Notes: generated by a model not told the origin, from the letters alone. 64,000 nucleotides of DNA from Bacillota bacterium (GCA_013178125.1 JABLXJ010000012.1:61821-125820), one strand, 5' to 3'; shown: positions 1-10,092, counted from the stretch's first letter. Translations and numbers: made by a program.

Positions 1-1006
1 TTGCATCGACCCTCGCGACAAAGGACTGCGGGCCATTCGACAGATACAGGTAAGCCTCCGAACCCATCGGCTCCATGACATCCACCGTGGCCTTGACGAT
101 CCTGTCAGCCACAGGATTGGGGACAAGATCCTTATCGTCGATATGCTCAGGCCGGATCCCGAAGATCACTTCCTTGCCCACATACTCCCCGATCCGCTCG
201 AACCTGTTTGCGGGGAGCTTCACCTTGAAGCTCTCGCAGTCGGCGTAATAATCGTCACCCTCCTTGGTAATCCTGGCATCCAAGAAGTTCATTGCGGGAC
301 TGCCGATGAACCCGGCGACGAAAACGTTATCCGGGTGGGAGTATATCTGAAGCGGCGCGCCAACCTGCTGTATGAAACCATCCTTCATGACCACGATCCG
401 GTCGCCCATCGTCATGGCCTCGGTCTGGTCGTGGGTTACATAGATGATGGTCGTCTGCAGCCTGTTGTGCAGCTTGCTGAGCTCAGATCTCATCTGCACC
501 CTGAGCTTTGCATCAAGGTTTGAAAGCGGCTCATCCATCAAGAATACCTTTGGCTCGCGGACTATAGCGCGTCCTAGGGCAACCCTCTGTCGCTGGCCGC
601 CAGACAGCTCCTTGGGCTTCCGGTTGAGAAGGTTCTCGATGCCCAGGATCCGGGCCGCCTCCTTCACCCGCTTGTCGATCTCGGCTTTGGGGAACCTGCG
701 CAGTTTGAGACCAAACGCCATGTTATTATATACATCCATGTGGGGATATAGCGCGTAGTTCTGGAAGACCATTGCGATATCCCGGTCCTTGGGGGGCACA
801 TCATTTACCACGTTATCCCCGATATAGATGCTTCCGCTCGTGATTTCCTCGAGGCCGGCAACCATCCTCAAGGTTGTGGACTTGCCGCACCCGGAGGGAC
901 CTACCAGCACAAGAAATTCCTTGTCCTTTATTTCCAAAGTAGCGTCATTAACCGCAATGACGTTACCGAATGCTTTAGTAACATGGTCGAGAAATACTCT
1001 CGCCAT
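1..1006 (-). CDS. Sugar-type ABC transporter ATP-binding protein (UgpC/MalK/MsmX class), 3' end outside window
   Basis: Nucleotide-binding subunit of a CUT1-type importer (sugars or glycerol-3-phosphate), working at the inner face of the cytoplasmic membrane with permeases not in this window. Visible are Walker [10 protein letters not shown] near residue 36, the signature [14 protein letters not shown], Walker [13 protein letters not shown], the H-loop THDQ, and a C-terminal regulatory region containing FGIRPEHI. About 335 residues are present of a usual 360-380, so the last 30-40 codons lie beyond base 1. Two in-frame ATGs occur at 1012 and 1006. The SD AAGGAGG (1014-1020) lies 1 base from the first and 7 from the second, so 1006 is chosen. 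The family is certain; the substrate cannot be read. Confidence 0.93.
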   Translation of the reverse strand, partial: MARVFLDHVTKAFGNVIAVNDATLEIKDKEFLVLVGPSGCGKSTTLRMVAGLEEITSGSIYIGDNVVNDVPPKDRDIAMVFQNYALYPHMDVYNNMAFGLKLRRFPKAEIDKRVKEAARILGIENLLNRKPKELSGGQRQRVALGRAIVREPKVFLMDEPLSNLDAKLRVQMRSELSKLHNRLQTTIIYVTHDQTEAMTMGDRIVVMKDGFIQQVGAPLQIYSHPDNVFVAGFIGSPAMNFLDARITKEGDDYYADCESFKVKLPANRFERIGEYVGKEVIFGIRPEHIDDKDLVPNPVADRIVKATVDVMEPMGSEAYLYLSNGPQSFVARVDA

Positions 1007-1012
1007 CCTCAT

Positions 1013-1600
1013 GCCTCCTTAAATCGACGTTAAAATAAGCGTAACGTCTACGCGTGATTTGAATCATCCAGTTGAGAATTGACTAAGAAATCACGTGATT
1101 CAATTTCGACCTGATCCCCGGCGACACACCGCCGCCCGGGTTCCCCGCCACCTCTGGCGAGAGCTCCTGTAAAAAGCCCCAGCTCCAGGGAGCATGCTAC
1201 GCCTGGCTTCTCACTCGCGACGAAAGGCTATAGTAGACCAAGCTTCAGTCAAGCTCTTTACGCCGGGTCATTATTCGGATATATTGTCATTAATACATTT
1301 TTGAATGATCTATTTAAATTCAGGAATGAGATCTCCCCCCTCCAATCCCCCTTTCATAACGCATATCCCACGCAATTCATGTCAAACCGAGATATCTTCA
1401 GGTGTTTCTGCGGTTTCAGGAGCCGGACTGTATAACACACCTGAGAACCCCTGGTAACGGCCCTGTCCCCCATTAAGGCCATTTCTGATATTACTTATTC
1501 AACAAAAGTTTCACATATCCTCCTTAGATTTGAGGATTTTTTGTGTTTTAAGGGCTAATCCAGGTCAAATCAACACCACAATAATTATATCATATTTGAA
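1013..1600. other. Gene-free spacer upstream of the ABC ATPase gene
   Basis: No supported gene is present. Near the ATPase start there are three inverted repeats (listed separately). The rest holds short A/T-rich patches and the G/C-rich stretch 1131-1215, in which I recognise no known riboswitch. No convincing -35/-10 pair was found for the ATPase gene. Confidence 0.5.
1026..1100. promoter_or_regulatory. Cluster of operator-like palindromes upstream of the ABC ATPase gene
   Basis: Three dyads lie within 75 bases: GACGTTA/TAACGTC with a 9-base loop (1026-1032 and 1042-1048), directly before the SD; TGATT-N2-AATCA (1055-1066); and the perfect 12-base palindrome AATCACGTGATT (1089-1100). The last two share the half-site TGATT/AATCA, and the last has a central CG as LacI-family operators often do. 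Sugar transporter genes are often controlled by such repressors. Function is inferred from symmetry and position only. Confidence 0.4.
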
Positions 1601-1628
1601 AGTCCCCGGGGCATCAACCCCGGGGACT
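1601..1628 (-). terminator. Strong hairpin downstream of the porin-like gene
   Basis: AGTCCCCGGGG (1601-1611) and CCCCGGGGACT (1618-1628) form a perfect 11-bp stem with a 6-base loop. Read leftward, the stem is followed by TTTCAAATAT, a weak U-rich tail. It lies about 100 bases past the stop of the 1731-3254 gene and is most likely its transcription terminator. Confidence 0.7.
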
Positions 1629-1730
1629 CGTGTGCAAGGAGGGTATCCTCCTGCAAGAAGGGAGGAGGTTTTAGTATTATGTTGTATGCTGTATTATGTG
1701 CTGCGTTACATGCTACGTATGTTTCGGTGA

Positions 1731-3254
1731 CTAGAACTCGATCTTGAGGCCTGCAGTGGCCGAGAGGCCGTCAACTATGTCGTCATCGTAGCCCTTGTCG
1801 TAATTCACCGCGAATTTGATCCCGTTGGGCGCGGTGTAAGCCACGCTGCCGAGGTAGCTGCGGTCGTCGCCCTGCACCTTCGCCTTGCCCGTCAGCTCAA
1901 CGGCGTTGAGTATGGGCACGGGCACCGTCGTGCTGGCCTCGACCTTGTGCTCAGCCGGGGCGTTGCTCTTCATGGTCAGGTCGTATTTAGCGTCTACACT
2001 AAGTGGCCCGACTGGGAGAGCCCGCTCCGCCCCGAACGTGATGGTTGTGAGCTCGTCAGGATCGCCCTGGTGTATCGCGCCCTGGGCCAGCTCATAGCCA
2101 CCCTTGAGTTTGAAGCCCTCGAACATGGTCTCAGCCTTCACGCCGTAGACCGTCTTGTCGCCCTCGGGCCGCTCGTATACCACATCAACCGGGGCCTGCT
2201 CGTACTTGTCGACGCTCCCGGTGAGGGTCACGCCCTGGATATCCATAGTGGCCTCGGCCTTGACGCCCTTCTGCCCGACATTTGCGCCGACCACGTTGGT
2301 GGCCACGCCATCGTCATCAACGGACCTGTCGCGATAGATGGGGTTGAATGCCGCGTCGAAGTTCCTGTACCCGACCTTGACTCCCAGACCGGGGATCATG
2401 GAGTTGGCATCGAGTGCAGCCTCAACCTTCGTCGCGGATGCGTTTGATGCCTCATCGTGAGCATATACCCCGCTGAGGCTGATGGCCTGGATCGGCGAGA
2501 ACGCCAGGCTGCCGACATATGCGAGCTTGTCATTGGCGTTCACCATGGCGCCCTTGACATCGAAGCCCTCGACATTGGCGGCAAACGACGCGCCGCTTGC
2601 GACGAACCTTGTTCCATTCGTCTCAGGTAGCCCGGAACCGACCTCGTGCTTGAAGTCCTCATCATCCTGGGCCATGCCCGAAGGATTGATCGGTTCACGC
2701 GTGCCGGGGTCCCAGCCGTAAAACACGTTCACGGTCGCGGGCCCGAGCTTGATCCCGTCAACTGAGGCGCCCTCTATCACGGCATCGGTCTCGCTCGCCG
2801 CGAGGATGTAAGGCGAGTAGTCGAGGGTGAGGTCGCCCAACCTGGTGGTGACCTCTTGGCCACCCGGTAGGTAGGGGCCTACCGCCTGGACGTATGCCTT
2901 CTCGATCGTGAGGCCGTTGGGCCCTAGGACTGTTACGGGGGTCAGGCTCCCGAGGGTGCCCGCTGCTGGCTTATCACCAGACTGAAGCGGAGCACCCTGC
3001 TGTCCGCTTTCGGGCTTCCAAAACGGCGCCCACTCGACCGGCTTGAAGCCGATGAACGCCTTGATGCGGTCGCCCTCATCAAATGAGATCCCCAGGTTCA
3101 GCCTGAGATCCCCGGTCCCCTTGAAGCTCTCCTGGTCGCTCAGGGTGAGCTTGCTCTCAAGGGACCCGTTAACCTGCACCTTGGGCGCTGCCATAACTGG
3201 TAATGCCATTGCTACGACCAAGGCTGCAACCAGTGCTATAGTCAGTTTTCTCAT
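1731..3254 (-). CDS. Secreted beta-barrel (porin-like) outer-membrane protein candidate
   Basis: A 507-residue protein with a typical signal peptide: basic MRK, a hydrophobic core to about residue 20 and an A-x-A cleavage site near VMAAPKV. The mature part is rich in alternating polar/hydrophobic strands and glycine, and ends in GLKIEF. A terminal phenylalanine is the usual BamA-recognised end of outer-membrane barrels. No SLH domain is seen, unlike the OmpM-type porins of Negativicutes. The start ATG follows AAGGGGG with 9 bases spacing. The gene stands alone, with a terminator at 1601-1628. The barrel assignment is inferred from composition and the C-terminus; an S-layer or other surface protein is the alternative. 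Confidence 0.6.
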   Translation of the reverse strand: MRKLTIALVAALVVAMALPVMAAPKVQVNGSLESKLTLSDQESFKGTGDLRLNLGISFDEGDRIKAFIGFKPVEWAPFWKPESGQQGAPLQSGDKPAAGTLGSLTPVTVLGPNGLTIEKAYVQAVGPYLPGGQEVTTRLGDLTLDYSPYILAASETDAVIEGASVDGIKLGPATVNVFYGWDPGTREPINPSGMAQDDEDFKHEVGSGLPETNGTRFVASGASFAANVEGFDVKGAMVNANDKLAYVGSLAFSPIQAISLSGVYAHDEASNASATKVEAALDANSMIPGLGVKVGYRNFDAAFNPIYRDRSVDDDGVATNVVGANVGQKGVKAEATMDIQGVTLTGSVDKYEQAPVDVVYERPEGDKTVYGVKAETMFEGFKLKGGYELAQGAIHQGDPDELTTITFGAERALPVGPLSVDAKYDLTMKSNAPAEHKVEASTTVPVPILNAVELTGKAKVQGDDRSYLGSVAYTAPNGIKFAVNYDKGYDDDIVDGLSATAGLKIEF

Positions 3255-3625
3255 GTTTCGAATCCCCCTTGGTTAGTTGCTGCGATTTAGTGCTATGACT
3301 GTGTTCGATTGTATCTGTGCTGCGTCTTGTGCTGCGACGGGGGAACATCAGATAGAGTATCCTTGTTTCCTCTTCATCCGTTCCCGTGAGCGCTTAGTGT
3401 GCTGCGTCTCTATCAACCCCCCGGTCTCCGCGCAAACCTCGGGGTTCACCTCCTTTCATGCTGCGTTTCCGGAGGGATGATATTCGTTAAATTTGACCAT
3501 TGCTGGTTTCTAAACAAAATATTCTCCGCCTTTCTTTTGATTCCTTCTTTTTAATCGCTATTGCTGCTATGTAAGTAATGGAATGTGCGCCGTAATATCC
3601 CTGGTCTTCCACCATGAATGAAAAT
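3255..3625. other. Gene-free spacer upstream of the porin-like gene
   Basis: No supported gene. The stretch 3285-3470 repeats the word TGCTGCG several times (for example 3281-3287, 3320-3326, 3332-3338, 3400-3406). It presumably holds the porin promoter and a long 5' leader, but I could not find a convincing -35/-10 pair. Confidence 0.45.
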
Positions 3626-3649
3626 GAGGAAGGTATTTCTACCTTCCTC
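3626..3649 (-). terminator. Hairpin terminator of the arg-dapG operon
   Basis: GAGGAAGGTA (3626-3635) and TACCTTCCTC (3640-3649) form a perfect 10-bp stem with a 4-base loop. Read leftward, it is followed by ATTTTCATT. It lies about 100 bases beyond the dapG stop and is the first U-tailed hairpin after the operon. Confidence 0.7.
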
Positions 3650-3688
3650 CTCATTATATCAGCCCGGCGTAAGCCATGCGCGCACTGG

Positions 3689-3752
3689 GAGGTGAGTAAG
3701 TAGGTCCGCGAGCTCAGGGGTCAATTCGCTCGCAGACCTACTTACTTACCTC
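3689..3752. repeat. Palindromic dispersed repeat, copy A
   Basis: A 64-base inverted repeat with 25-base arms (3689-3713 and 3728-3752, two non-identical positions) and a 14-base centre, TCAGGGGTCAATTC. It starts right after the dapG stop codon. A second copy lies at 19579-19641 in the opposite orientation. The two copies share the centre exactly and differ in the arms mostly by paired changes. It may also act as a transcription terminator or RNA stabiliser for the arg-dapG transcript. The family is not identified. Confidence 0.75.
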
Positions 3753-3753
3753 A

Positions 3754-4959
3754 TCATGACAGGCCGAACTCAGCGAAAAGCGCCCGCACCGCCAGCGGAG
3801 CATCCTCCTCCTTGATCAAGCACGAAATCGTGATCTCCGAATCCACCGTCTGCATTATAGAGATCCCCTCGCGGTAAAGCGCCTCCACGACACGGGCGAC
3901 TATGCCGGGTACCTCCTGCATCCCGGCTCCCACCACCGACACCTTGGCGCAGCCTCGCAGGCACTCACACTGGAAATCCTCGCGCGCCAGGGCCTCGATG
4001 GCCTGATCCGCAAGCTGGTCTTTAACTGTAAAGATGATGCTGCCGGGGCTCATGTTGACGAAGTCGATGCTGATCCTCGCCTCGCTCATAGCCTTGAAGA
4101 CGCGAACCTTTGCCGCCGCCTCATCATCGCTCCGCGGGACGCATACGGTGATCCTGGCCAACCCCCCGCTGTGGGTAACCCCCGTAATCACACGTGTGGG
4201 CTTCCCGCCCGTGATCAAGGTCCCTTTCGCATCCGAGAACGTATTTCTCACGCGGACGGGAATGCCTGCATCCCTTGCTATCTCAACCGCCCGCGGATGG
4301 ACGACCTTTGCCCCATTGTGCGCGAGCTCGCATATCTCGTCATACGTCATGGTCTCGAGGACCCGGGCCCCGCCCGTGACCCTCGGATCCACGCTCATAA
4401 CCCCATCCACATCTGTATAGATCTCAACCAGCTCGGCCTTTAGCGCTGCCCCCAGCGCAGTGGCGGTCGTATCGCTGCCACCCCTGCCCAGGGTGGTCAC
4501 GTCGCCCGCGAGCGTCATCCCCTGGAAGCCCGCGATTATGGGTATCCGCCCGTCTTTCACATGGGTAAGTATCCGGTCCGGCCCGATGCCCAGTATGCGA
4601 GCCTCCTGGAAGTTATCATCCGTCACGATGCCCGCCTGGCCGCCGGTCATGGCAACCGCATCAAGCCCCGCCTTTCGCAGGGTTTGAACCATCACCACCG
4701 TGGAGATGATCTCACCGCAGGAAACCAGGAGGTCGAATTCGCGCGGCCTGATCTCATGATGGACATTCTTCGCAAGGTCGATCAGGGTATCGGTTGCGTA
4801 GGGATCCCCCCTCCTCCCCATAGCCGATACCACGACCACCGGCGCATAGCCCCCAGCCTTTGCCTGCATGATTTTTGCCACAGCCTGTTCACGGGCGTGC
4901 GCCGTAGCCACCGATGTGCCCCCAAATTTCTGGACAACTATCCTCAGGTTTGCCGCCAT
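3754..4959 (-). CDS. dapG: Aspartate kinase, DapG type
   Basis: Phosphorylates L-aspartate, the first step toward diaminopimelate/lysine, threonine and methionine. The N-terminal kinase motif VQKFGGTSV, VVVSAMGRRGDPYATD and GRGGSDTTATALG match the DapG class, followed by two ACT domains from about residue 255 (ITGVTHSGGLARITV... and AKVSVVGAGMQEVPG). It has 401 residues, the family's usual size. The longest frame opens with GTG at 4977, but that lacks a well-placed SD. ATG 4959 follows GGGAGAG by about 9 bases and gives the usual N-terminus. It lies 39 bases after argH, so it is probably the last gene of the arginine operon. DapG in Bacillus is tied to DAP and dipicolinate supply; which effector the ACT domains bind here is unknown. 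Confidence 0.95.
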   Translation of the reverse strand: MAANLRIVVQKFGGTSVATAHAREQAVAKIMQAKAGGYAPVVVVSAMGRRGDPYATDTLIDLAKNVHHEIRPREFDLLVSCGEIISTVVMVQTLRKAGLDAVAMTGGQAGIVTDDNFQEARILGIGPDRILTHVKDGRIPIIAGFQGMTLAGDVTTLGRGGSDTTATALGAALKAELVEIYTDVDGVMSVDPRVTGGARVLETMTYDEICELAHNGAKVVHPRAVEIARDAGIPVRVRNTFSDAKGTLITGGKPTRVITGVTHSGGLARITVCVPRSDDEAAAKVRVFKAMSEARISIDFVNMSPGSIIFTVKDQLADQAIEALAREDFQCECLRGCAKVSVVGAGMQEVPGIVARVVEALYREGISIMQTVDSEITISCLIKEEDAPLAVRALFAEFGLS

Positions 4960-4998
4960 ATCGCATCTCTCTCCCACTTTATGCCGTTCTTCCTCCGA

Positions 4999-6387
4999 TC
5001 AGCTCTTATCCTGTATCCTGGAAAGGGCCTGCCTCGCCCGGGCTATGGCCTCCTCCACCCTCTCGCGGGCCGTCCCGCCCGGCACTGCCCTGGCGGCCAC
5101 CGACGCCTCGGCGGAGACCGCACCCTTTATGTCTTCATCAAACAACCCAGAGAATGACCTCCACTCTTCCAGGGACAGCTCCTCCAGGTTCTTCCCTTCT
5201 CTTGTGCAATAAAGTACTATCCTGCCCACGATCTCGTGGGCGCTCCTAAACGGGATGCCCTTTCGGGCGAGGTAGTCGGCGACGTCGGTGGCTGTCATAA
5301 AGCCCGCCCCGGTCGCCGCCATAAGCCTCTCCTTATTGATCTTCATCGAGCGGAGCATGGGCCGGATGACCGACAGGCACGCCTTGAGCGTATCAACCCC
5401 ATCGAAGAGCGCCTCCTTGTCCTCCTGCATATCCTTATTGTAGGCGAGGGGCAGCCCCTTCATAACGACGAGGATGGATACCAGGCCGCCGTAAACCCTC
5501 CCCGTCTTGCCTCTGATCAACTCCGCGATATCGGGATTCTTCTTCTGCGGCATTATGCTGCTCCCTGTGGCGTAAGCGTCGTCGAGCTCGATATACGCAA
5601 ATTCCGAGCTCGACCAGAGCACTATCTCCTCGGAGAGCCGGCTCAGGTGCATCATGGTGATAGCGCAGGCCGAGAGGGTTTCGATCACGAAATCCCTATC
5701 GGATACCGCATCGAGGCTGTTTCTGGTAATTCCATCAAAACCGAGCAGGGACGCGAGGCGTTCCCTGTCCACCGGGAAGGTCGTGCCGGCCAGGGCGCCC
5801 GAGCCCAGCGGCAGGATATTTGCGCGCCTTGCGCAGTCCCGGAACCTCTCCGCGTCCCTCTCGAGCATCTCGAAATACGCCATGAGATGATGAGATAGCA
5901 GCACGGGCTGGGCCCGTTGGAGGTGCGTATAGCCGGGCATGATGCAATCCAGGTTCTCGCTGGCGATCTCCACAAGCGCCCGCTGGAGGGACCTGATCAG
6001 GCCTGTAATCGAGGCGATCTCCCTGCGCACATAGAGCCGGGTGTCGGTCGCCACCTGGTCATTCCGGCTGCGGCCCGTGTGAAGCTTCCTGGCAACCTCG
6101 CCGACCTTCGCCTCCAGGAGGCGCTCGATATTAGTATGGATATCCTCGGACTCCAGCGAGAACTCCACGGAGCCGGCTTCTATATCCTCAAGGATCGCCT
6201 TCAGGCCCTCGACAAGCGCGCCAGCCTCATCTTGATCTATGATCCCGCACTCCCCCAGCATCCTGGCATAGGCGATGCTTCCTTCGATATCCTCACGATA
6301 GAGGCGCTTGTCAAAGGAGATCGAGGCGGCGAATTTATCGACGATACCCTCGGTTGGCTTTGTAAAGCGCCCGGACCACAGTTTCAA
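4999..6387 (-). CDS. argH: Argininosuccinate lyase
   Basis: Splits argininosuccinate into arginine and fumarate, the last step of arginine synthesis; cytosolic homotetramer. The 462-residue length is typical. The N-terminus [12 protein letters not shown], the fumarase-superfamily signature [12 protein letters not shown], and the active-site stretches [11 protein letters not shown] and YTHLQRAQP are all present. The start is TTG behind GGGAGAG with 7 bases spacing. It follows argG by about 48 bases, a spacer made of a short tandem repeat. Confidence 0.97.
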   Translation of the reverse strand: MKLWSGRFTKPTEGIVDKFAASISFDKRLYREDIEGSIAYARMLGECGIIDQDEAGALVEGLKAILEDIEAGSVEFSLESEDIHTNIERLLEAKVGEVARKLHTGRSRNDQVATDTRLYVRREIASITGLIRSLQRALVEIASENLDCIMPGYTHLQRAQPVLLSHHLMAYFEMLERDAERFRDCARRANILPLGSGALAGTTFPVDRERLASLLGFDGITRNSLDAVSDRDFVIETLSACAITMMHLSRLSEEIVLWSSSEFAYIELDDAYATGSSIMPQKKNPDIAELIRGKTGRVYGGLVSILVVMKGLPLAYNKDMQEDKEALFDGVDTLKACLSVIRPMLRSMKINKERLMAATGAGFMTATDVADYLARKGIPFRSAHEIVGRIVLYCTREGKNLEELSLEEWRSFSGLFDEDIKGAVSAEASVAARAVPGGTARERVEEAIARARQALSRIQDKS

Positions 6388-6440
6388 AAAACATCTCTCC
6401 CTGTGACTCAGACTCTATAGCTCAGACTCTATGACTCAGA
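6388..6440. repeat. Short tandem repeat between argG and argH
   Basis: The spacer contains about two and a half copies of a CTCAGACTCTAT-like unit (about 6403-6440). The last partial copy runs over the argG stop codon and final codons. It probably arose by replication slippage. Several other intergenic spacers in this window look alike in style but use different units. Confidence 0.6.
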
Positions 6441-7644
6441 CCTTGGAGCCCCTCCTGACCCTGGCTGCTACCCTTGTGGGGAGGCCCCAGATATCAATGA
6501 AGCCCTTCGATGCCCTGTGATCAAACATATCGCCCTTATCGTAGGTGGCAAGGGAGTGGCTGTAGAGGGAGTAAGGCGACTTCCTGCCGACGACAGTTGC
6601 GCTGCCCTTGAAGAGCTTGACCCTCACCGTGCCGGTGACATTCTCCTGTGTCTTGTCGATAAACGCATCGAGGGCCTCACGCAACGGCGAGAACCAGAGG
6701 CCGAAATAGATCATCTCAGCGTATTTCTGGTCTATGATGGGCTTGAAGTGATACGTCTCGCGCGGCAGCGTCAGGCTCTCGAGGTCCTTGTGGGCCTGGA
6801 TCAGCACAACGGCGGCCGGAGCTTCGTAGATCTCGCGCGACTTTATGCCGACAAGGCGGTTCTCGACCTGGTCGATCCTGCCCACCCCGTTCGCGCCGGC
6901 GATCTCATGCAACCTCGAGACAAGGTCCACGGGGTTGAGCCCCTTGCCATCCAGCGCCACGGGGATGCCCTTTTCAAAGGATATCTCGATATGGGTCGGA
7001 GAATCAGGCGCCGAAGCTGGGGATTTCGTCCAGCCGAATGCATCCTCCGGCGGCTCGACCCATGGATCCTCGAGAACGCCGCACTCTATGCTCCGGCCCC
7101 AGAGATTATCATCGAGGCTATAAGGGCTATCCACTGTTATGGGAACGGGTATGCCGTTGGCCTTAGCATACTCTATCTCCTCTTCGCGGGACATGGGCCA
7201 TTCGCGGACCGGCGCGATCACCTCGAGGTCCGGGTTCAATGCGGCAATCGACACGTCGAATCGCACCTGGTCGTTCCCCTTGCCCGTGCACCCGTGAGCC
7301 ACGGCGTCGGCCCCCTCCTTCTCGGCTATATCAACCAAAATCTTACATATCAAGGGCCTGGAAAGGGCGGCGCTGAGCGGGTACCTCCCCTCATAAAGGG
7401 CGTTTGCCCGCAGGCTGGCAAAGGCGTATCCCCTCAGGAATTCATCGCGCGCATCTACGACATAGCTCTTGGAGGCCCCGATCTTGAGGGCCTTTTCTTT
7501 GATGAAATCCAGGTCCTTGTTGGCTCCGACGTCTACGGCGACGGCGATAACCTCGGCCCCATATTTCTCCTGGAGCCACTTGATTGCGACCGAGGTATCG
7601 AGACCGCCGGAATAGGCGAGGACTATCTTCTTTATCCCTTCCAT
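6436..7644 (-). CDS. argG: Argininosuccinate synthase
   Basis: Joins citrulline and aspartate using ATP to give argininosuccinate. The N-type ATP pyrophosphatase loop AYSGGLDTS is at residues 10-18; downstream are [14 protein letters not shown] and [17 protein letters not shown], all diagnostic. At 402 residues it has the family's length. ATG follows GAGGGGAG with 9 bases spacing. It is the sixth gene of the argCJBDFGH order. Confidence 0.97.
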   Translation of the reverse strand: MEGIKKIVLAYSGGLDTSVAIKWLQEKYGAEVIAVAVDVGANKDLDFIKEKALKIGASKSYVVDARDEFLRGYAFASLRANALYEGRYPLSAALSRPLICKILVDIAEKEGADAVAHGCTGKGNDQVRFDVSIAALNPDLEVIAPVREWPMSREEEIEYAKANGIPVPITVDSPYSLDDNLWGRSIECGVLEDPWVEPPEDAFGWTKSPASAPDSPTHIEISFEKGIPVALDGKGLNPVDLVSRLHEIAGANGVGRIDQVENRLVGIKSREIYEAPAAVVLIQAHKDLESLTLPRETYHFKPIIDQKYAEMIYFGLWFSPLREALDAFIDKTQENVTGTVRVKLFKGSATVVGRKSPYSLYSHSLATYDKGDMFDHRASKGFIDIWGLPTRVAARVRRGSKV

Positions 7645-7714
7645 CGGTTGATTCTCCCCTCTCGATATTTGTCAACTCCATAACTTATCAGGCGGAACAC
7701 TTGTTAGGCAGCGA

Positions 7715-7782
7715 TTCACCAATCATCGATCACTGATCAAGCACCGATCATCGATCAAGCATCGGTCACCGGTCATCAATCA
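7715..7782. repeat. Degenerate tandem repeat between argF and argG
   Basis: The spacer repeats words such as CGATCA, GATCAAGCA and CCGATCATCGATC, forming an imperfect array of roughly 17-20-base units just after the argF stop. There is no U-tailed hairpin, so readthrough from argF to argG is likely. Confidence 0.5.
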
Positions 7783-8766
7783 CCCGCTGGTACTGGACAT
7801 CAGCAAGGCCATTATAGCCTTCTGCACATGCAGCCTGTTCTCCGCCTGGTCGAATACTATCGAATGGGCCCCCTCGATAACCCCATCAGTGATCTCCTCG
7901 CCGCGGTGGGCCGGCAGGCAATGCATGACGAGCACATCCTCCCTCGCCGCGCCCACCAGGCGCTCATTCACCTGGTAAGCCTGAAACGCCCTCACGCGGG
8001 CGTCGTGCTCAGCCTCCTGCCCCATGCTGGCCCAGACGTCCGTGTAGATTACATCCGCATCCTTGACGGCTGCAAACGGGTCATGGGTGATCTCGATCTC
8101 ACACCCCCACCCCACCGCAGCAGCGTCTGACCTGGCCAGCTTCACCACATCCTCCGCTGGCTCATAGCCCTTGGGCGTTGCGACCGAGATATTCACCCCA
8201 ACCTTGGCCGCTCCAAAGAGAAGAGAGTGGGCCATGTTATTACCATCCCCCACATAGGCCAGCTTCAGCCCGCGCAGCCTGCCCCTCCTCTCGAGGATCG
8301 TATAGTAGTCCGCCAGCGCCTGGCAGGGGTGCAGGAGATCCGTAAGGCCGTTTATCACGGGCACGGTGGCGCACCTGGCGAGCTCGAGGACGTCGTCGTG
8401 GGCATAGGTGCGGATCATGATCCCGTCCACATATCGCGAGAGCACCCGCGCCGTGTCCGCGATGGTCTCCCCGCGCCTCAATTGCAGGTCCTGCGCGCTG
8501 AGGTAGAGCGCATGCCCGCCCAGCTGACACATGCCAACCTCGAATGAAACGCGAGTCCGCGTCGAGGCCTTGGTAAAGATCATTGCGAGCGTCTTCCCTT
8601 CGAGTATCCTGCGAGCCTCCCCCGCGGGCACCTGGGTCTTTAGAAGGCGCGCGACATCAAAGATCTTCCCCACCTGGCTGGCCTCGAGGTCGTGAATTGA
8701 AATGAGGTCCTTACCCCGCAGGCTGCGGGCTGCGTGATCATCCAGGAAACTCAGCATCTCAGTCAC
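7780..8766 (-). CDS. argF: Ornithine carbamoyltransferase
   Basis: Transfers the carbamoyl group to ornithine, giving citrulline. The carbamoyl-phosphate motif STRTRVSFE, the [11 protein letters not shown] motif, and the ornithine-side loops VWASMGQE and [18 protein letters not shown] identify an anabolic OTCase of 328 residues. The start is GTG, 9 bases after GGAGG. The argD stop lies 24 bases upstream, consistent with one operon. Confidence 0.97.
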   Translation of the reverse strand: MTEMLSFLDDHAARSLRGKDLISIHDLEASQVGKIFDVARLLKTQVPAGEARRILEGKTLAMIFTKASTRTRVSFEVGMCQLGGHALYLSAQDLQLRRGETIADTARVLSRYVDGIMIRTYAHDDVLELARCATVPVINGLTDLLHPCQALADYYTILERRGRLRGLKLAYVGDGNNMAHSLLFGAAKVGVNISVATPKGYEPAEDVVKLARSDAAAVGWGCEIEITHDPFAAVKDADVIYTDVWASMGQEAEHDARVRAFQAYQVNERLVGAAREDVLVMHCLPAHRGEEITDGVIEGAHSIVFDQAENRLHVQKAIMALLMSSTSG

Positions 8767-8790
8767 ACCATCACCCCTCCCTCCGCTATG

Positions 8791-10086
8791 CTATGCGCCG
8801 GTGAATACACGCTTCAGCGCAAGCGCCAGGATCGACAAGCCCTCATCTATATCCTCCCGCGTCACGATGAGGGGCGGCACGAGTCGCAATGTATTATCGC
8901 CGCAAGCAGTGGTCAGGAGGCCGTTTTTCATAGCCTCTGCGACCACATCGCGAGCCCGCCCGGCGAGCCCGATCCCAACCATGAGACCCACGCCGCGCAC
9001 CTCGGTGATCTCCGGAACACCCGTGGCCAGCTTCTTCAGTCCATCCCGCAGGTAATCCCCCATCACCCGGGCGTTTTCGATTATGTTCTCATCCCTCAGG
9101 GCCTCGAGCACCGCGATGGCAGCCGCCGTGGCCAGGGGATTCCCGCCGAAGGTGGAGGCGTGGCTCCCCGGTCCAAACGCCCCCGCAACCTCATCCCGGG
9201 CCAGGACCGCCCCTATCGGCACGCCCCCCGCGAGCGACTTGGCAAGCGTTATGATGTCGGGCTCGATCCCATAGTGCTCATAGGCAAACATCTTCCCCGT
9301 GCGGCCAAGCCCCGTCTGGACCTCGTCTATTATAAGGAGGCACCCGACTTTCTTACATATTTCCCACGCGCCCCTCAGGTACTCCGGAGTCGCGGGGCGA
9401 ACCCCGCTCTCGCCCTGGATCGCCTCGAGCATGACCGCGCATGTCTTGTCGGAGCATGCGGCCTCGAGCGCCGCAAGATCGTTATACGGCACGTGCTCGA
9501 AGCCGGGCACGAGGGGTTCGAACCCCTTCTGGTATTTGGGCTGGCCTGTAGCGCTGATCGCTGCGAGGGTCCGGCCATGAAAGGAATCATGGGCTGATAT
9601 GATCTTGAACCTCCCCTCGCCGGACTTCATACTGGTGTACCTGCGCGCGAGCTTGATCGCGGCCTCATTGGCCTCCGCGCCGCTGTTGCAGAAGAAGGCC
9701 TTGCCGAAGTGGGTCCCGCTGACCAGCAACCTGGCCAGGTGGGCCTGCGGCTCTATATAATAGAGATTTGAACAGTGAATCAGGGTCTCGGCCTGTCGCT
9801 TTATGGCCTCAACCACCCGCGGGTGGCAGTGACCCAGGGAGTTCACGGCTATACCTGCGACGAAGTCCAGGTATTCCCCTCCCTCGGAATCCACGACCCT
9901 GACGCCGCTCCCCTTCACCAGGGCCACAGGGAAGCGCGAATAGGTATTCATGACATATTCCCTTGTCAAATCCATGATGCGGCCCGCCCTGCTCGTGCCC
10001 ATGCCTACGCTGGTCCCCGCAACATTATTCCCCGCAACACTACTATCGCCATTACCGTCACCAATATTACAGGTGTTACAGGTCAC
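8791..10086 (-). CDS. argD: Acetylornithine aminotransferase
   Basis: PLP-dependent class III aminotransferase making N-acetylornithine from the semialdehyde; ArgD homologues often also serve the DAP lysine pathway. It shows the substrate loop FCNSGAEANEAAIKLAR, FHGRTLAAIS, the cofactor aspartate in LLIIDEVQTG, and the PLP lysine in TLAKSLAGGVPIGA. The annotated GTG (10086) starts 6 bases after argB and gives an unusual 30-residue Asn/Gly-rich leader. In-frame ATGs near 10002 or 9972 would give more usual N-termini with weaker SDs, so the start is uncertain while the gene is not. Confidence 0.95.
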   Translation of the reverse strand: MTCNTCNIGDGNGDSSVAGNNVAGTSVGMGTSRAGRIMDLTREYVMNTYSRFPVALVKGSGVRVVDSEGGEYLDFVAGIAVNSLGHCHPRVVEAIKRQAETLIHCSNLYYIEPQAHLARLLVSGTHFGKAFFCNSGAEANEAAIKLARRYTSMKSGEGRFKIISAHDSFHGRTLAAISATGQPKYQKGFEPLVPGFEHVPYNDLAALEAACSDKTCAVMLEAIQGESGVRPATPEYLRGAWEICKKVGCLLIIDEVQTGLGRTGKMFAYEHYGIEPDIITLAKSLAGGVPIGAVLARDEVAGAFGPGSHASTFGGNPLATAAAIAVLEALRDENIIENARVMGDYLRDGLKKLATGVPEITEVRGVGLMVGIGLAGRARDVVAEAMKNGLLTTACGDNTLRLVPPLIVTREDIDEGLSILALALKRVFTGA

Positions 10087-10092
10087 AGAATA

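Noticed and set aside
1131..1215. Possible riboswitch before the ABC ATPase gene
   Set aside because: I compared it with cobalamin, glycine and cyclic-di-GMP patterns from memory and found no convincing conserved core.
1530..1730. 66-codon plus-strand frame
   Set aside because: It runs through the strong porin terminator hairpin, has no SD and no recognisable features.
3689..3752. Copy A of the repeat taken as an ordinary dapG terminator
   Set aside because: No U-tract follows, and a second copy elsewhere shows it is a repeat; a better terminator lies at 3626-3649.
6517..7683. 388-codon open frame on the plus strand opposite argG
   Set aside because: A shadow of argG caused by GC-rich codon bias; no family motif.
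7715..7782. Possible CRISPR-like array between argF and argG
   Set aside because: Units are short, imperfect and contiguous without unique spacers, and no cas genes are present.
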